The notes: generated by a model from the letters alone, not told the origin. Shown: positions 17,089-25,841, numbered from the stretch's first letter. The stretch: 64,000 nt of DNA from Plut-88900 sp963668115 (GCA_963668115.1 OY764147.1:1178001-1242000), one strand, 5' to 3'. Numbers and translations are program-made.

Positions 17089-17925
17089 TCAGGCCCTTCT
17101 CGGAGGGGGGGATGGGGAGCGGGGTTCATGGGGGGTTTGGCGGATTAGCAGGTATGCCCCGACGACCGCCACCGCAATCAAAGTCAAGAGGGCGATTACG
17201 TGGGCCTGTTGAAGGGACCCGATTCTCGCCGGGTCGTCGCGGGTGAACTGGACTAGGAAGCGGATGGCGGAGTATCCAGCCAGGTAGATCAGCATGACCA
17301 TTCCGTCGGGCCTGACGCGGCCGAGGAGGCGCATGATTACGAAGAAGAGGAGGACGTCGGCGACCATTTCGTAGGCGACGGAGGGGTGATAGCCAAGCTC
17401 TGCACCTGATGCTGACTGGGGCACCGCGGGCCTGCCGGTGTTCAGGCCCGGCCAGCTTGGGTGGGTGTGGACCCAGCCCCAGGGGAGGCCGGTCGTGGTG
17501 CTGAAATGCTCGCCGTTGATGACGTCGCCAATGCGGCCTATGGTCTGGGCGACGAGCATCATGGGGGCGGTGATGTCGGCGATTTTGCCTACGGACTGCT
17601 TGTTGAGGATGGCCCACGTTACGCCCGTGACCGTCCCGCCGAGCAGGGCGCCCCAGAGCCCGACGCCGCCGTTCCAGATGAAGAAGATGTCGGCGGGGTT
17701 GTTGCGGTAGAAGTGCCAGGCGTCGATGACATGGACCAGTCGGGCGCCGACGACTCCACCGGGCACGGCCCAAGCGGCGCAGGAGTAGACGACCTGCTGA
17801 TCCATGCCGCGGTGTCGGGCGAGCCTGGCAGTGCCGAAGACGGCGAAGGCCACGCCGATGGCGGTGAATATGCCGTGCCAGGACAGTCCGCCAACCAGGT
17901 AGGGGTCCATGCCGATTTCAAGCAT
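17089..17925 (-). CDS. lgt: Prolipoprotein diacylglyceryl transferase
   Basis: Membrane enzyme that attaches diacylglycerol to the lipobox cysteine of prolipoproteins. Family blocks are present: ARLVHVIDAW, GGVGLWGALLGG, the signature GRIGDVINGEHF (canonical GRIGNFINGE, with two substitutions) and HPSVAYEM, within about seven hydrophobic segments. The 278 residues are normal. At least two lipoprotein substrates are in this window (18.9-20.6 kb and 25.2 kb). The gene lies downstream of the long repeated promoter/leader element, which gives a predicted 5' leader of about 770 nt. Confidence 0.93.
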   Translation of the reverse strand: MLEIGMDPYLVGGLSWHGIFTAIGVAFAVFGTARLARHRGMDQQVVYSCAAWAVPGGVVGARLVHVIDAWHFYRNNPADIFFIWNGGVGLWGALLGGTVTGVTWAILNKQSVGKIADITAPMMLVAQTIGRIGDVINGEHFSTTTGLPWGWVHTHPSWPGLNTGRPAVPQSASGAELGYHPSVAYEMVADVLLFFVIMRLLGRVRPDGMVMLIYLAGYSAIRFLVQFTRDDPARIGSLQQAHVIALLTLIAVAVVGAYLLIRQTPHEPRSPSPPPRRA

Positions 17926-18033
17926 TCATGTTTCCTACACTCCGTGTTTCCACATCCAGTGTAGACGTTCCTAAGAATCCGGGTCAATCGGGTGCGCCGG
18001 TCGGGTGGGTTGGGTTATTCAGTCCTTCCGAGG

Positions 18034-18745
18034 CGGATATTCAGTTGTGGGGGTTCGGGTTTGCGGTTTGTCTGTTGGGTTTTAGGTCGGCGATGGAAGA
18101 CGCTGGCTGGACGCTGCCCCGTTCCTGTGCTTCGGGGCACTCCGACACCCAGGGGCAAGGGCGCCGGCCCGCCTGCCGCTATCGCGGCCTTTATCCCTGT
18201 ATACGCTGGACATGGGCAGGGACCGACAGGCCAAACGAGTCCAAGCCCGACTCCTGGGGTTGGCTGCAACCGCCTGAGGGCGGCTGGGAGGCTCGTCCAG
18301 CGTCCGGCATTGAGCCTCTTGCAGGCGTAGTATGTCCAAGTTTGCCGGTGCGACCCGGAGTGCGGGGATGACCGGCTCCCGGCTTGATTAAGCGGTCGGA
18401 TACCGAGCGGGCCTCGGCGCCGGGCGTATCCGACCGCGCTTCCGCTCGAAAGAGCGGCTTCCTCCCGAGGGAGGCTTCCCCTGAAGGAGGCCGAGAGGGC
18501 GTCTAGAGGGGCTTCACAATGGAACGTAGCGTCCAGGGCGTCTATCCATCGCCTGGGGGTTAGGGAAGGGGCACGGGACCCGTGGTGAGGGGGTGGCATC
18601 CCTGACGTCTGTGGGATGACATCCTCGGTCGAGGGTCGGGTGGGCTTCCCTGGGTTTCCGGTTTCCTCCTTGTGTTAGTGAATTAGTGTTCGCGAACGGA
18701 GGGTATGATAACGCCTTTGCTCAGGTGTGTCAAGCAAATGTGCGG
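18034..18745 (-). repeat. Long dispersed promoter/leader element, copy A
   Basis: About 710 bp that match, as a reverse complement, the segment 58958-59405. Two blocks are shared: a proximal block (about 18535-18745) with the promoter, GTTCGCGAAC, a Shine-Dalgarno-like AAGGAGG and GCGTCTATCCATCGCC; and a distal block (about 18034-18110) with ATTCAGTTGTGGGGG and CGGCGATGGAAGACGC. The centre is poorly conserved and about 250 bp longer here. No reading frame is conserved between copies, so it is probably not protein-coding. It fills the stretch between lgt and the secreted-protease gene and reads towards lgt. Confidence 0.75.
18705..18733 (-). promoter_or_regulatory. Near-consensus sigma-70 promoter in element copy A
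   Basis: Minus-strand TTGACA (18733-18728), 17-bp spacer, TATCAT (18710-18705). The palindrome GTTCGCGAAC (18688-18697) lies at the expected transcription start, and AAGGAGG (18671-18665) follows. It points at lgt. Confidence 0.75.
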
Positions 18746-18764
18746 GTTGGGGGGGATTCCCCCC

Positions 18765-18791
18765 GGATTCCTCGCGGGGCATCGGAATGAC
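18765..18791. repeat. Short dispersed hairpin repeat (GGATTCC...GGAATGAC), copy 1
   Basis: GGATTCC and GGAATGAC arms enclose a GC-rich centre. Related copies lie at 20701-20730 and 58832-58860. Two of the three lie just outside the promoter end of the long repeated elements. Typical of short interspersed palindromic repeats. Confidence 0.5.
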
Positions 18792-18907
18792 AGGGGAGGG
18801 AAGGGGGCGGGTTTCCGGGGAATTGACTATTTGTGCTGCCCTGTGCTCTTACAGGGCTACGCCGGACGGCATCTATCAACTGCTGAATAGTAGAGTCGCC
18901 AAAGAGA

Positions 18908-20566
18908 TTAGTCAGCCCAAGTAGTTGCTGTAAGTTGCGCCGACGGGCTCGCGTTACTAACTTCAAGTACGTAGGCGCCTACTTCACTGTACGTATCGGA
19001 CACGACTATAAGATAGGTTCCGGTGTGAGGAGCTTGATAAACTATCTTGGAGTCCACTCCAAAGAGCCCGCCGCCGCTGTCGTCATCTATGATGACTTGA
19101 TCAGTCAACGCACCCGGGAAATCAACGGCCAGATAAGTGTCAATCAAGAAAGAGGTGACAGAAAACTCCACCTTCTGGTTGGCGTTTAGCCGTACTTTGT
19201 AAGTATCTATGTCGTTGGGGTAGTCGATATTGCCGCGGACTGATTGCCCTACTTGAATTTGGCGGTCATCGTCGGGGTCTGGGATGGGGGTGATTTCATG
19301 CGATGCGTCGACAGTAAAATTAGCGACTTCTTCATCCCACTGGGAAATCACCAAGAAATAAGGTTCCGTGAATTCAATTGTTACAGTGCCGGTCTCGACC
19401 CCCGTTTCGTTGTCATCTACATAAAGAGCTTCATAGCCAAGGGAATCGTATACGCCAAAAAGCAAATCCCGCTCGCCATTTACTGTGATATTCACCTCAG
19501 TTCCTACGGGTTGTTGAACAAGAAAAGCACTAGTAGCCCAATATGTTTCCAACGCGTCACGATGACGGAGGCCGCCGCCGGCGGCTGGAATCAGCCTAGC
19601 GCCAATCCCGGAAGGGTCGTTGCCTGATATCAAGCTACGGATGCGGGGTGCAAGGTCAGAGGAAGCGACAGAGAGTCCGTAGTTAGCTTCTCCTACTGAA
19701 TAGCCGGTTATACCGAGGACATCGCCCGTGTCGGAGAGCAATACGCCCCCACTCTGCCCACCCTCAATGTTGGCGTCGGTTTGTATGTAAGTGAGTCCCG
19801 TTGCGTTCCACTCTCGGAAGCGGGATACAATTCCCCTGCTTAGGGTGGGTTGTGGCGGGTCGCCGGGGGAACCGGGATATCCGATAGTGAGTATTTCCGA
19901 CCCGATTGTGGGTGTGACGGATTCGGCAAGCCGAAGGGGCTGGGCCGAGACGTTAACGGGTCCCAGAACTGCCAAATCGGTCAGCAAGTCCCAACCGACT
20001 AAGGGCACACTTCGAATAACGGTCCCGTCAGGAAAAGTTGCCCTTACGCTGTCGTTAGGCCACAAGATGTGGGAGTTGGTAACGAGATAACCGCCGTCCA
20101 CAAGCAAGGCACTTCCCGAAGAACTCTCTGTTTCGATGTAGGCGATAGAAGGAGACAAACGGGCAAAGATTTCCGCGGGCGTAGGAGGGGAAGGAGTGGG
20201 TGTGGGTGTAGGTATGGGCGTTGGGGTGGGTACGGGTGTGGGCGTAGGTACAGGTGTAGGCGTGGGTACGGGCGTTGGGGTAGGTACGGGAGTGGGGATT
20301 GACGTTGCCGTGGGTGCAGGAACCGGTGTGGAAGTAGGTGTAGGAACTGGAATTGGCGTAGGGGCTATGGTAGGTGCGGCTTGTGCCGTAGCGCTAATTG
20401 CGGCCTGGACGGTGGCTTCAACGTTAGGGGTAGGGACAGGCGTAGGCTCGTCAACGGAGGCGGCAGTAGGTGGTTCGGTAGGTGGTGGAGGGCTTTCCCC
20501 TCCACATGCCACTACAAGTGAGATGGCTATAAGAAGTATGGATATGTGAAATAAGAGTTTTTTCAT
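18908..20566 (-). CDS. Secreted trypsin-like serine protease lipoprotein with PPC-like domain
   Basis: 552 residues. The N-terminus is a lipoprotein signal peptide with lipobox LVVAC (Cys21), then a Pro-Thr-rich spacer (about 70-130) built from repeated PTPV/PTPI units. A trypsin/HtrA-like domain follows (about 130-320) with His166 (TNSHIL), Asp197 (TDLAVL) and Ser272 (GGQSGG instead of the common GNSGG). The C-terminal third ends in a bacterial pre-peptidase-like beta domain (about 435-545: GQSVRGNIDYPNDIDTYKVRL). No PDZ domain is seen. It should be anchored by Lgt and act outside the membrane. An extended -10 box, TGATATAAT, lies about 35 nt upstream. Confidence 0.85.
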   Translation of the reverse strand: MKKLLFHISILLIAISLVVACGGESPPPPTEPPTAASVDEPTPVPTPNVEATVQAAISATAQAAPTIAPTPIPVPTPTSTPVPAPTATSIPTPVPTPTPVPTPTPVPTPTPVPTPTPIPTPTPTPSPPTPAEIFARLSPSIAYIETESSSGSALLVDGGYLVTNSHILWPNDSVRATFPDGTVIRSVPLVGWDLLTDLAVLGPVNVSAQPLRLAESVTPTIGSEILTIGYPGSPGDPPQPTLSRGIVSRFREWNATGLTYIQTDANIEGGQSGGVLLSDTGDVLGITGYSVGEANYGLSVASSDLAPRIRSLISGNDPSGIGARLIPAAGGGLRHRDALETYWATSAFLVQQPVGTEVNITVNGERDLLFGVYDSLGYEALYVDDNETGVETGTVTIEFTEPYFLVISQWDEEVANFTVDASHEITPIPDPDDDRQIQVGQSVRGNIDYPNDIDTYKVRLNANQKVEFSVTSFLIDTYLAVDFPGALTDQVIIDDDSGGGLFGVDSKIVYQAPHTGTYLIVVSDTYSEVGAYVLEVSNASPSAQLTATTWAD

Positions 20567-20599
20567 CTGGTGATTTCTGGTCGTTGCTTTAGGATGGAG

Positions 20600-20612
20600 T
20601 GATTATATCACC
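20600..20612 (-). promoter_or_regulatory. Extended -10 promoter of the secreted protease gene
   Basis: Minus-strand TGATATAAT, a TG-N-TATAAT extended -10, about 35 nt upstream of the protease start codon. The -35 region is poor, as is usual with extended -10 promoters. Confidence 0.45.
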
Positions 20613-20700
20613 GCAAACTTGGGCTTGGGAGTCATGGGGCATCGGGATGGGAGGGAAACGGATTGGGGTGAGTTGCGGGGTTGTAGGTGATTGTTTCGGA

Positions 20701-20730
20701 GGGATGGATTCCCACCTCCGTGGGAATAAC
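20701..20730. repeat. Short dispersed hairpin repeat, copy 2, within the 20567-20865 gap
   Basis: GGATGGATTCCCACCTCC followed by GTGGGAATAAC forms an inverted repeat closely related to 58832-58860, and the adjoining GTTAAAGGAGCGGGAATGA resembles the 22-bp units at 58651-58787. The rest of the 300-bp gap before xerD is GC-rich and otherwise featureless apart from the dif-like site. Confidence 0.5.
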
Positions 20731-20796
20731 GAGTTAAAGGAGCGGGAATGATCCGCCATAGGCGGACAGGCTCCCTTCGGGGGTGGGGGATTCGTT

Positions 20797-20824
20797 TAGC
20801 GGATGATGTTGCGTTATGTTAAAC
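20797..20824 (+). other. Candidate dif-like Xer recombination site
   Basis: The right 11-mer TTATGTTAAAC (20814-20824) equals the E. coli dif XerD arm TTATGTTAAAT at 10 of 11 positions. A 6-bp centre (GTTGCG) separates it from a left arm (TAGCGGATGAT) that matches the XerC arm poorly. It lies 42 bp upstream of xerD. One-arm evidence only, so weak. Confidence 0.25.
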
Positions 20825-20865
20825 TTATTTCGAACTATTCCAAAATCTCATAGGAGGGTGGAAGG

Positions 20866-21798
20866 ATGAGAGAGGTAATCGACGAGTTTCTGAATCATCT
20901 GACGGTGGAGCGGGGGCTTTCGGCGAACACGTTATTCGCCTACCGGAACGACCTGTACCAGTTCACGGACTTCCTGGAGACGGGTCTGGGGCGCAAGAGG
21001 CGGGTCCATTCGTGGCAGGACGTGGACCGGGACATGGTGGCCAAGTACGGCCTGGACCTGCGGGACCGCACCCTGAAGGACTCGACTATCGCCCGCAAGG
21101 TTGCGGCGATCAAGTCCTTCTTTGCGTTCCTGGTGGAGGAGGGGACAGTGGAAACTGCGCCAACGGAGAATATGAGCTCGCCGAAGGTGGGGCGTTCGCT
21201 GCCGAAGGCGTTGTCGGTGGAGGAGATAAACCGGCTTCTGAGCGTGGTGCGGGACAGGAAGGGCGCGGACGGTCGGCCCAGACCCGTGACGCCGGACAGC
21301 CTTCGGGACTGTGCGATGTTCGACCTGCTCTATGCCAGCGGCCTGCGGGTGACTGAGCTGGTATCGCTGAACATCGGGGACGTGGACGTGAACAACAACC
21401 AGGTGCGGTGCCTGGGGAAGGGTTCGAAGGAGAGGATCGTGCCCATCCACCATGAAGCCGCCAAGTCGTTGCAGGACTACACGGAGCGGGCCCGGCCGAG
21501 GCTCCGCAAGCGGTTTGCGGAGCAGGCGCTGTTCCTGAACCAGCGCGGGGACAGGCTGACGAGGCAAGGGTTCTGGCTGATCCTGAAGGGCTACGCCCGG
21601 GAGGCCGACATAAAGACCCGGATAACGCCCCACGTACTGCGGCACAGTTTCGCAACGCACATGCTTCGGGGGGGAGCGCCCCTGAGGCACGTCCAGGAGT
21701 TACTCGGCCATGCCAATATTTCGACTACGCAGGTCTACACGCACGTGGCCAACGACCAGGTGAAGGAGCAGTACGACAAGGCGCACCCCCGGGCCTGA
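20866..21798 (+). CDS. xerD: Tyrosine recombinase XerD/XerC family
   Basis: Site-specific recombinase, normally resolving chromosome dimers at dif. 310 residues: SAM-like N-terminal core-binding domain (about 1-95), then the catalytic domain with R161 (GLRVTELV), K185 (GKGSKERIVPI), H256 and R259 (HVLRHSFATHML), H282 (LLGHANIS) and nucleophile Y291 (TQVYTHV), all intact. ATG follows AGGAGGGTGGAAGG. There are no prophage or integron genes around it, so it is more likely the housekeeping Xer protein than a mobile integrase. XerC versus XerD is not certain. Confidence 0.9.
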   Translation: MREVIDEFLNHLTVERGLSANTLFAYRNDLYQFTDFLETGLGRKRRVHSWQDVDRDMVAKYGLDLRDRTLKDSTIARKVAAIKSFFAFLVEEGTVETAPTENMSSPKVGRSLPKALSVEEINRLLSVVRDRKGADGRPRPVTPDSLRDCAMFDLLYASGLRVTELVSLNIGDVDVNNNQVRCLGKGSKERIVPIHHEAAKSLQDYTERARPRLRKRFAEQALFLNQRGDRLTRQGFWLILKGYAREADIKTRITPHVLRHSFATHMLRGGAPLRHVQELLGHANISTTQVYTHVANDQVKEQYDKAHPRA

Positions 21799-21866
21799 GC
21801 GCCGACATTTGCGGCGCCCACCAGCCCCGACTATAATCTGGTCAGAGCATCCAACCAGGACGAAAC

Positions 21867-22229
21867 ATGGCAAAGAAGTCGAAGAAACTGGCCGCCCAGC
21901 GGTCCTCCAGCACCAAGCGGAAGAAGGGGAAGGGCGGCCTATCGCAGAGACAGATTGAGCTGTCGGGGGTGGCGGCTCCTGCGCCCGTTGAAGCGCCGGA
22001 GTCGGGTGACGCTCCTGCGGAGACCACCGAGGAAGCACCGGTCGAAGGCGTGGTCGCCGAGACCCCTGCCGTCGAGCGGCCACTTCCGGCACAGCCCAAA
22101 GTTGCCGTTGCCGCCGCTGCGTCGGGGCCGTGGCGCTACGGGTACGTGCTGAGCGACCTCAAACGCATCGGGCTTATCACGACGGTCGTGGCGCTGCTGC
22201 TGGTGGCGCTGACTTTCGTTCTGCGGTAG
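21867..22229 (+). CDS. Small C-terminally anchored membrane protein, unknown function
   Basis: 120 residues: a strongly basic N-terminus (KKSKKLAAQRSSSTKRKKGKGG), an Ala/Pro/Glu-rich low-complexity middle, then one hydrophobic helix at the very end (IGLITTVVALLLVALTFVL). It would sit with the basic domain in the cytoplasm, possibly touching nucleic acid or ribosomes, but that is inference from charge alone. A TATAAT box at 21832-21837 lies 30 nt upstream of the ATG. Similar low-complexity proteins are common next to translation and repair genes in Chloroflexota. Confidence 0.6.
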   Translation: MAKKSKKLAAQRSSSTKRKKGKGGLSQRQIELSGVAAPAPVEAPESGDAPAETTEEAPVEGVVAETPAVERPLPAQPKVAVAAAASGPWRYGYVLSDLKRIGLITTVVALLLVALTFVLR

Positions 22230-22325
22230 CAAACCAGCCTTCCCACCCTTTCATTACCCGGAACGGGAGTCGCGCGACCTAACCCCTTTTGCGTGCCGGC
22301 GAGAAGCCGACGCTTCGCCGCGTGC

Positions 22326-22331
22326 TAAAAT
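22326..22331 (+). promoter_or_regulatory. Extended -10 element close to the uvrC start
   Basis: TGCTAAAAT (TG-N-TAAAAT) ends 9 nt before the uvrC ATG, so the transcript would have a leader of only a few bases. No SD is seen at this start, consistent with a leaderless or near-leaderless mRNA. Confidence 0.35.
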
Positions 22332-22340
22332 TGGCCAGTA

Positions 22341-24173
22341 ATGGCTAAGCCAACGATTGCAGACCAGGTCAAGGCCACCCCCACCAAGCCGGGCGTCTAC
22401 ATCTTTCGTGATGCGTCGGGGAACGTGATCTACGTGGGGAAGGCTGCGGGATTGAGGAGTCGGGTGCGGTCTTATTTTGCGGACTCTTCGTCGCTCACGC
22501 TAAAGGGTCGGCACCTGGCCGCGCGCATTGCGCAGTACGAATACGTCGTCACGGACTCCGAGGGCGAGTCGCTTATCCTCGAAAACACCCTTATCAAGCG
22601 GTACAAGCCCAAGTACAACGTACGGCTGAAGGACGACAAGACCTACCCGTACATCAAGATAGACCTGGAGGAGGAGTTTCCCCGGGTCTACTTCACCCGG
22701 AGGCGGGAGGACGAGCGGGGGGCGAGGTATTTCGGGCCTTTCGCGTCGGCCAGCTCCGTGCGGCGAACCCTGGACCTTATCAAGAAGCTGTTTCCCTACA
22801 GGTCATGCACGAAGAACATCACGGGCACAGACGACCGGCCATGCCTGGACTACTACATACACCGGTGTGTCGGGCCGTGCATCGGGGCGGCGTCCAGGGA
22901 GGAGTACCACCAGGTAATCGACCAGGTGATCATGTTCCTGGAAGGGAAGCACGAGACCATAGTCAAGGACCTCAGCGCCCGCATGAACGAGGCCGCAGAG
23001 GACTTGCAGTTCGAAAGGGCCGCCGCACTCAGAGACCAGGTGCGGGCGATAGAAAGGGTGTCGCAGACCCAGAAGGTACACTCGCTGCGGTTGAAGGACG
23101 AGGACTACATAGCGCTGTCTCGGGGGCAGGACGAGGCGTGGGTTGAGATATTCTTCGTGAGGGCGGGAAAGACGGTGGGTCGGGACCACTTTATCATGGA
23201 AGGGACGCAGGACGAGGGCGACGCCCAGATAATGGCGGGGTTCATCAAGCAGTTCTATGACTCCGCGTCATACGTGCCGCCACTGCTACTGGTCCAGCAC
23301 ACGCCTGAAGACTCGGAGCTTATAACCAATTGGCTGGAGGGGAAGCGGGGCCGCAGGGTGCGGATGAAGGCGCCGCAGCGCGGGAACCGGCGCCAGCTTC
23401 TGGGGATGGTTGCGGCCAACGCAGAGCAGGGGCTCGCGCAACGGCACGTCAAGTGGATGGCCGACTCGGATGCCATAAGCGGGGCGATGTCGGAACTGCA
23501 GGAATACCTGAACCTGCCAGAGCTTCCCCGGCGCATGGAGTGCTACGACATCTCCAACATACAGGGGTCCAATCCGGTCGGGTCTATGGTGGTGTTCGAA
23601 GATGGCAAGCCGAAACCCGCCCACTACCGCAAATTCAAGATCAAGACCGTCGAGGGCATTGACGACTATTCCATGATGCAGGAGATGCTCAGGCGACGCT
23701 TCCGTCGCCTGAAGGACGCCGCCAACTCCAAGACCGAGAGCTGGACAATAATTCCCGACCTGGTACTCATCGACGGGGGCAAGGGGCATCTCGGGGCGAT
23801 ACACCAGCTGTTCCTAGAGCTTGGGATTGCCCATATCCCCCTGGCCAGCATAGCCAAGCGCTACGAGGAGGTATTCCGTCCCGACAGCAAGGAACCGATC
23901 ATCCTGCCCCGGAGCTCCCAAGCGCTGTACATGGTGCAACGCATCCGCGACGAGGCGCATCGATTCGCCATCACGTTCCATCGGCAGCTTCGCAAGAGGA
24001 GCGGGGTCAGGTCGGCGATGGACAACGTGCCGGGGATCGGGCCCAAGAGGAAGAAGGCGCTTATACGGCGGTTTGGGTCGGTCAATGCGATCCGGGAGGC
24101 GGAGACCGACGAGATAGCGGCGGTGGTCGGGATGACGCAGAAGCTCGCGGAAGTGGTCAAGGAGCACCTGTAG
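22341..24173 (+). CDS. uvrC: Excinuclease ABC subunit C
   Basis: Makes both incisions in nucleotide excision repair with UvrAB. 610 residues: GIY-YIG nuclease at the N-terminus (PGVYIFRDASGNVIYVGKA), a Cys-rich region (CTKNITGTDDRPCLDYYIHRCVGPC split by two loops), a UVR motif (about 205-240), the RNase H-like C-terminal nuclease (ECYDISNIQGSNPVGSMVVF, PDLVLIDGGKGH) and a double helix-hairpin-helix (NVPGIGPKRKKALIRRFGS). All parts are present. The TPR gene follows after 9 nt. Confidence 0.96.
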   Translation: MAKPTIADQVKATPTKPGVYIFRDASGNVIYVGKAAGLRSRVRSYFADSSSLTLKGRHLAARIAQYEYVVTDSEGESLILENTLIKRYKPKYNVRLKDDKTYPYIKIDLEEEFPRVYFTRRREDERGARYFGPFASASSVRRTLDLIKKLFPYRSCTKNITGTDDRPCLDYYIHRCVGPCIGAASREEYHQVIDQVIMFLEGKHETIVKDLSARMNEAAEDLQFERAAALRDQVRAIERVSQTQKVHSLRLKDEDYIALSRGQDEAWVEIFFVRAGKTVGRDHFIMEGTQDEGDAQIMAGFIKQFYDSASYVPPLLLVQHTPEDSELITNWLEGKRGRRVRMKAPQRGNRRQLLGMVAANAEQGLAQRHVKWMADSDAISGAMSELQEYLNLPELPRRMECYDISNIQGSNPVGSMVVFEDGKPKPAHYRKFKIKTVEGIDDYSMMQEMLRRRFRRLKDAANSKTESWTIIPDLVLIDGGKGHLGAIHQLFLELGIAHIPLASIAKRYEEVFRPDSKEPIILPRSSQALYMVQRIRDEAHRFAITFHRQLRKRSGVRSAMDNVPGIGPKRKKALIRRFGSVNAIREAETDEIAAVVGMTQKLAEVVKEHL

Positions 24174-24182
24174 TCCCGAGCC

Positions 24183-25073
24183 ATGGCCGATAGCAAGCAG
24201 GACGCCCAAGATGCTCTTCAAGAAGGGGCACGCCTTCTGGACCAGGGCCTGATCGAAGAAGCAATCACCCTCTTCGATCGGGCCATCAAGCAGGACGGGA
24301 CCCTGGTGGACGCCTACCTGCGCCGGTCAGAGGCGCACAATTTCAAAGGTGAGTCGGGCAAGGCGGTGACAGACGCCACCAAGGCCCTGATGCTTGATCC
24401 CAATAATGCCGGTGCTTTCGTAGACCGGTCTTCGGCATATGTCAACATGGGGAACTACGAGCGTGCCCTTGCGGATGCCAGCGAGGCTATCACCATTCAA
24501 CCGACTGCGGCTGCGCACGTGAATCGGGGGGCGGCATACCGCGGGTTGGGACAAATCATCATGGCGCTTGGCGATTTCAACAAGGCGCTGAGCCTCGAGC
24601 CCCGGTATCCCCTGGCGTTCAGCCACCGGGCCAGCGCGTTTCTGGCCATGGGAGTCCATGACAGGGCCATACAGGACGCCACAGCCGCTATTGATCTGGA
24701 CCCCCGCCTACTACAGCCATATATTGACAGGGGTGAGGCATACAGGCACAAGGGGGACCTGGACAAGGCCGTAGGGGATGCCACTAGGGTTCTCGGGATT
24801 CAGCCCAACTCAGTGATCGGGCTGGTCAACCGGGCGGCGGCGTATCTGGACCAGGACGATGCTGTCAAAGCTCTCTTGGATTGTGAAGTCGCCCTCGCCC
24901 AAGACCCCGAGAATATCCTCGCCATCAACAATCGGGCCATAGCGCTGGCCAAGCTGGGACGGACTGATGAGGCTTTGGACTCGCTGGAGCGGGCCGTGGC
25001 GCTGGCACAGTCCGAGGAAGTGAGGATGCATTTGGCGATGGTTATGGAACGCATTGAAGGGGCCCGGCAATAG
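24183..25073 (+). CDS. Tetratricopeptide-repeat protein
   Basis: 296 residues made almost entirely of about eight 34-residue TPR units with the usual small/large pattern (for example AITLFDRAIKQDGTLVDAYL, ALADASEAITIQP, ALGDFNKALSLEPRYPLAF, AIQDATAAIDLDP). No signal peptide or membrane segment, so a cytoplasmic protein-protein scaffold is likely. It starts 9 nt after uvrC and may be co-transcribed, but a repair role is only inference. Confidence 0.85.
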   Translation: MADSKQDAQDALQEGARLLDQGLIEEAITLFDRAIKQDGTLVDAYLRRSEAHNFKGESGKAVTDATKALMLDPNNAGAFVDRSSAYVNMGNYERALADASEAITIQPTAAAHVNRGAAYRGLGQIIMALGDFNKALSLEPRYPLAFSHRASAFLAMGVHDRAIQDATAAIDLDPRLLQPYIDRGEAYRHKGDLDKAVGDATRVLGIQPNSVIGLVNRAAAYLDQDDAVKALLDCEVALAQDPENILAINNRAIALAKLGRTDEALDSLERAVALAQSEEVRMHLAMVMERIEGARQ

Positions 25074-25165
25074 AAGTTGCCAGCCACTTCGGCAATGCCG
25101 GAGAGAATTTCGCTCATCCACTTGTTGTAAAATTGACCGTAAGTCTGAGATAAACCTGCTGCGTC

Positions 25166-25840
25166 ATGCGATTTGCATTTTTCTTCATCCTGATTCTCGC
25201 TGCGCTGGTGGTCTCGGTGGCGTGCTCCTCGGGGGGCGGGGGTGAGCCGACGCAGGCTCCCAACACCGAAATCGCCACCCTGACAGCCGTGTCCGAATCG
25301 CCAACGCCTCCGCCCGTGGCCCTGGTTGAATGGGGGGACGAGGACTGCATCTTCCGGCCCTCGGGAGACCTGGGGGAGCTCACTAGGGTTATCCGCACAT
25401 ACGTAGAAAATGAGCCCAAGCTCAACATCGAGCGTATATTCCGCATGTTCCGGCAGTCGGAAACCGAGTCCTCGATCCTCCGCTGCGACATGAGCACCGC
25501 GGGCCTGTTTTCCACGTGGTGGGTACAGTCTTTTGCCACGGAAGAAGAAGCCAAGAGCCTATTCGAGTCCATGGTGCTGGTCACCGCCTCGGAGGTCGAC
25601 GAGTTGAACAGCAATCCGCTTGCATGCGCCCTTATCAGGGCAAGCCGGGAAGGGCCGGACAGTTATCAGCTGGACTTCGCGGACAAGGGCATTTGCGAAG
25701 CAGACGTATTCAACGGGCGGAGCGCGGTGGTGCACTATGGGACCACCGTCATAGGCATCGACTCCCAGTTCTACGAGGAGTTCTTCGATCCCCTTCTTGC
25801 CCACGCCAAGGCCGTGGTAGACAAGAGGACTTCTTCCTGA
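25166..25840 (+). CDS. Predicted lipoprotein, unknown function
   Basis: 224 residues. Signal peptide with lipobox VSVAC (Cys20), then a Gly/Ser- and Thr/Pro-rich spacer (about 21-50) and a globular domain of about 170 residues with four cysteines that could form disulphides (CIF, RCDM, ACAL, GICE). No known domain is recognised. It should be lipidated by Lgt and face the outside. The next gene starts at a TTG one base after its stop, suggesting coupling. Confidence 0.7.
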   Translation: MRFAFFFILILAALVVSVACSSGGGGEPTQAPNTEIATLTAVSESPTPPPVALVEWGDEDCIFRPSGDLGELTRVIRTYVENEPKLNIERIFRMFRQSETESSILRCDMSTAGLFSTWWVQSFATEEEAKSLFESMVLVTASEVDELNSNPLACALIRASREGPDSYQLDFADKGICEADVFNGRSAVVHYGTTVIGIDSQFYEEFFDPLLAHAKAVVDKRTSS

Positions 25841-25841
25841 T

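Noticed and set aside
18015..18599. 194-codon minus-strand frame, and a 169-codon counterpart at 59081-59590
   Set aside because: They share short peptide stretches (for example RRWIDAL, PPQLN) because the DNA is repeated, but the shared stretches fall in different frames at the ends and indels between copies are not multiples of three. Treated as part of a non-coding element.
20180..20345. CRISPR-like or non-coding satellite
   Set aside because: The repeat is in frame in the protease gene and encodes a Pro-Thr spacer typical of secreted proteins.
20866..21798. Integrase of a mobile island
   Set aside because: No att-flanked cargo, phage or transposase genes around; length and motifs fit housekeeping Xer; kept as xerD.
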